22,124 nucleotides of DNA, taken from contig CAYTGI010000020.1 of assembly GCA_964437465.1 (NCBI GenBank), forward strand, positions 1-22,124, in the 5' to 3' direction. This document shows positions 21,801-22,124 of this stretch, piece by piece. This stretch comes from JAGQLF01 sp964437465 (GTDB lineage: Bacteria; Patescibacteriota; Dojkabacteria; J137). A program made the position numbers and the translations under genes. How positions within the stretch are numbered: the first letter of the stretch is position 1; each line of letters begins with the position of its first letter. Below the pieces are notes generated by a model. The model saw only the letters and a program-made list of their open reading frames with translations, was not told the DNA's origin and searched no databases.

Positions 21801-22124
21801 ACCAATACAATCTTCAGCAACAAAGGTAGTGATATTGGAGAAGATACCTTGTTGGTTACCTCCATATTCATAGAACACTTTAACACCATACCTTTGACCA
21901 GGAATTAAAGTTAAAGTATCCTCTCTAGCTAGTCCTTCTCTACCTGTGAAGCCATTCGGAATATCATTTACGCTAAAAGTATTGTTATCAAAAACTCTTC
22001 TATAGAAGTTATCATCAAAATCAGTAGGATTAACATTATTGATATTAACTTGTTTAATATCCACCCACATTCGAGTAACCTCAGAAGGTGCATTTTGAAG
22101 TCTAGGCCAAGATGCAGTAGCAGA
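18888..22124 (-). CDS. Giant modular surface protein (FN3-like, Cys-rich and DUF11 repeats, LPKTG anchor), 5' end outside window
   Basis: The frame stays open to the right edge, so only the C-terminal ~1078 residues are seen. From the N-terminal side there are four fibronectin-III-like modules (22124-20727), three 45-residue six-cysteine repeats (20723-20319), three DUF11-type domains (~20303-19200) with 'ITKEG/ITKSG' openings and 'DxLPxGV' cores, a Pro/Thr-rich stalk, Leu-Pro-Lys-Thr-Gly (19083-19097), a membrane helix and a ~40-residue charged tail ending in Arg/Lys-rich residues. This is the layout of an adhesin or cell-surface fibre. The LPxTG suggests sortase, though no sortase is in the window and the tail after the helix is longer than usual. 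No enzymatic domain is visible. Confidence 0.88.
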   Translation of the reverse strand, partial: SATASWPRLQNAPSEVTRMWVDIKQVNINNVNPTDFDDNFYRRVFDNNTFSVNDIPNGFTGREGLAREDTLTLIPGQRYGVKVFYEYGGNQQGIFSNITTFVAEDCIGPSQADAPIVSCVDGNPNQVRINWLSAGQGANGYRVEITQGLWSNGWWQRSINSARTTSTVAPNNFTATQDSNRGTLSFEPGLNYRVRVFYEESSQRGNENTFTIDECQPPPVNLPDLTSPTSTCTQNTSRASLSWGQIQNAPSEVTRMWVDIKPVENNSTPTNFGNYYYRRVFDNNTFSVNNIPTGFTGRGAISSSEELVLIPGQTYAVKVFYEFGGNRQGLYSNTVTFVAEDCTVIPTLNSPDPTCVNGTSKATLSWAPISNSPVEVTRMWVDIKRVNINNINPSSFDENFYRRVFDSNTFRVNNIPDGFTGRAGLTREDTLTLVPGQRYATKVFYEYGGNQQGQFSNITTFVAEDCAEPTKQCFLCDTESYTCSSETVPESTVCDGSGEYYNTSNSCNNNCIEPTKQCFQCNQETFTCETVQVTENTTCDGTNGIYDSNNQCTQGCNEPTKQCFLCDLENYVCESVTVPTSTTCNGGANNYYSNENGCTNNCQPVPNPEITKEGSIDEINSERALIEYTIQVMNTPDEARVFDIRDRLPTGVDNAINISNGGIYNLQSNIILWEDIEIAESSSITLTYVLVVPSDNFGQLVNIASVLEIDSETVLDEDDETVNLVFDEPDITKSGELIYVDNTRAEIDYTLEVNNPNNFPIDNISVIDTLPDGVTDIDNISPPSTSIGVNLDNIVWGDLSFESFETKTFSYTIILDPSSYAPVGPEEIENLSELLINDEVVDEDSEIINVNTDIDLSLSKSSSREVSENEVIFDYIITLRNIGENNVVDYTVRDTLDSKINDSMVSNIDPDFGELNNGVITWAGLELNPGVVLTFTYTVTISRDNPGVYENIVVLIDENNDPVSEDAHNVEVSELIVPAIITPDPIVTPTDPTPPPAPAPQEPGKGEVPLPKTGLGTNHFIILTGALLILTGLFTYKIGFLNKFIDDKIVFTFLNSLLPYNDRVENVLERRSERGKEK
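19200..20303 (-). repeat. Three DUF11-type domains
   Basis: Units of ~120 residues lie at about 20303-19941, 19940-19575 and 19575-19200. Each contains a 'Y(T/I)(I/L)xVxN' strand, a 'DxLPxGV' or 'RDTLDS' turn and an 'IxWxxL/IxLxxG' strand. DUF11 domains build extended surface stalks. Confidence 0.75.
20319..20723 (-). repeat. Three tandem 45-residue Cys-rich repeats
   Basis: Exactly three units of 135 bp start at 20723, 20588 and 20453. Each begins Glu-Pro-Thr-Lys-Gln-Cys-Phe and holds six Cys in the order C-x2-C, C, C, C-x3-C (approximately). The exact period and conserved cysteines suggest small disulfide-bonded modules. Confidence 0.85.
21346..21388 (-). repeat. 43-bp exact repeat, copy a
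   Basis: This is identical over 43 bp to 22057-22099, although the flanking parts of the two modules have diverged. It encodes the 'QNAPSEVTRMWVDI' region of the FN3-like module. Confidence 0.85.
22057..22099 (-). repeat. 43-bp exact repeat, copy b
   Basis: This is identical to 21346-21388, in the same orientation and 711 bp apart. Recombination between the two would remove or add 237 residues without changing the frame. Confidence 0.85.

Larger units (their letters stand above)
20727..22124 (-). repeat. Four fibronectin-III-like modules
   Basis: Modules lie at about 22124-21807 (partial), 21780-21480, 21430-21099 and 21060-20727. The first, third and fourth are near relatives sharing 'SEVTRMWVDIK', 'FYRRVFD', 'IPGQ/VPGQ' and 'FVAEDC'. 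The second is divergent ('GYRVEITQGLW') but keeps the same ending. Confidence 0.75.

Noticed and set aside
1..22124. CRISPR array, insertion sequence, integrase or prophage
   Set aside because: There are no spaced identical short repeats, transposase or integrase motifs, or phage genes; the only repeats are the flanking element and those within the surface protein.

Overview
This is an AT-rich window in the standard bacterial code: TGA ends one gene and never appears as a sense codon. Several signs together suggest a Candidate Phyla Radiation (Patescibacteria) genome, probably a metagenome scaffold, though I cannot name the lineage. These are small genes, pilin-like proteins, a giant LPxTG-type repeat surface protein, a trehalose-type glycosyltransferase, ribosome binding sites that are almost never visible, and two 10-N scaffold gaps (11366-11375 and 18058-18067).

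Left part (1-3384). A three-gene minus-strand cassette encodes a CadC-like ArsR regulator, a small thioredoxin-fold protein and a CSCS-motif permease. It looks like soft metal or metalloid handling. Two copies of an ~80-bp element lie on either side of it, and the right copy looks like a small RNA gene with its own promoter and terminator. Two identical inverted repeats cover the regulator's promoter. Next come a frameshifted pilin gene and a DUF2461 gene.

Middle (3461-11881). A short plus-strand pair (NADP-binding oxidoreductase, cupin) meets a long minus-strand gene run tail to tail. From its promoter at ~11932-11959 the run reads: membrane-anchored FMN-binding protein, ApbE flavin transferase, ferric-reductase-like flavocytochrome, phosphomannomutase/phosphoglucomutase, SRPBCC-like membrane protein, membrane-anchored cupredoxin, pilin-like protein and GT4 glycosyltransferase. 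The first three, perhaps with the cupredoxin, form a plausible route for electrons from NAD(P)H through FAD and two hemes to external FMN and copper. This is the most interesting system in the window.

Right part (12181-22124). It holds an RRM RNA-binding protein with a clear terminator, a decayed gene remnant, a tandem pair of arylsulfotransferase-like propeller proteins, a Fur-family regulator with a ZIP transporter (probable zinc module), a DHA2-type MFS exporter interrupted by a gap, an unknown single-pass membrane protein, and the 3' part of a very large repeat-built surface protein that runs off the right edge.

Several genes have a promoter -10 box ending only 6-10 bases before the ATG and no Shine-Dalgarno sequence, which suggests leaderless transcripts. 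Many intra-operon junctions are TAATG or similar overlaps.
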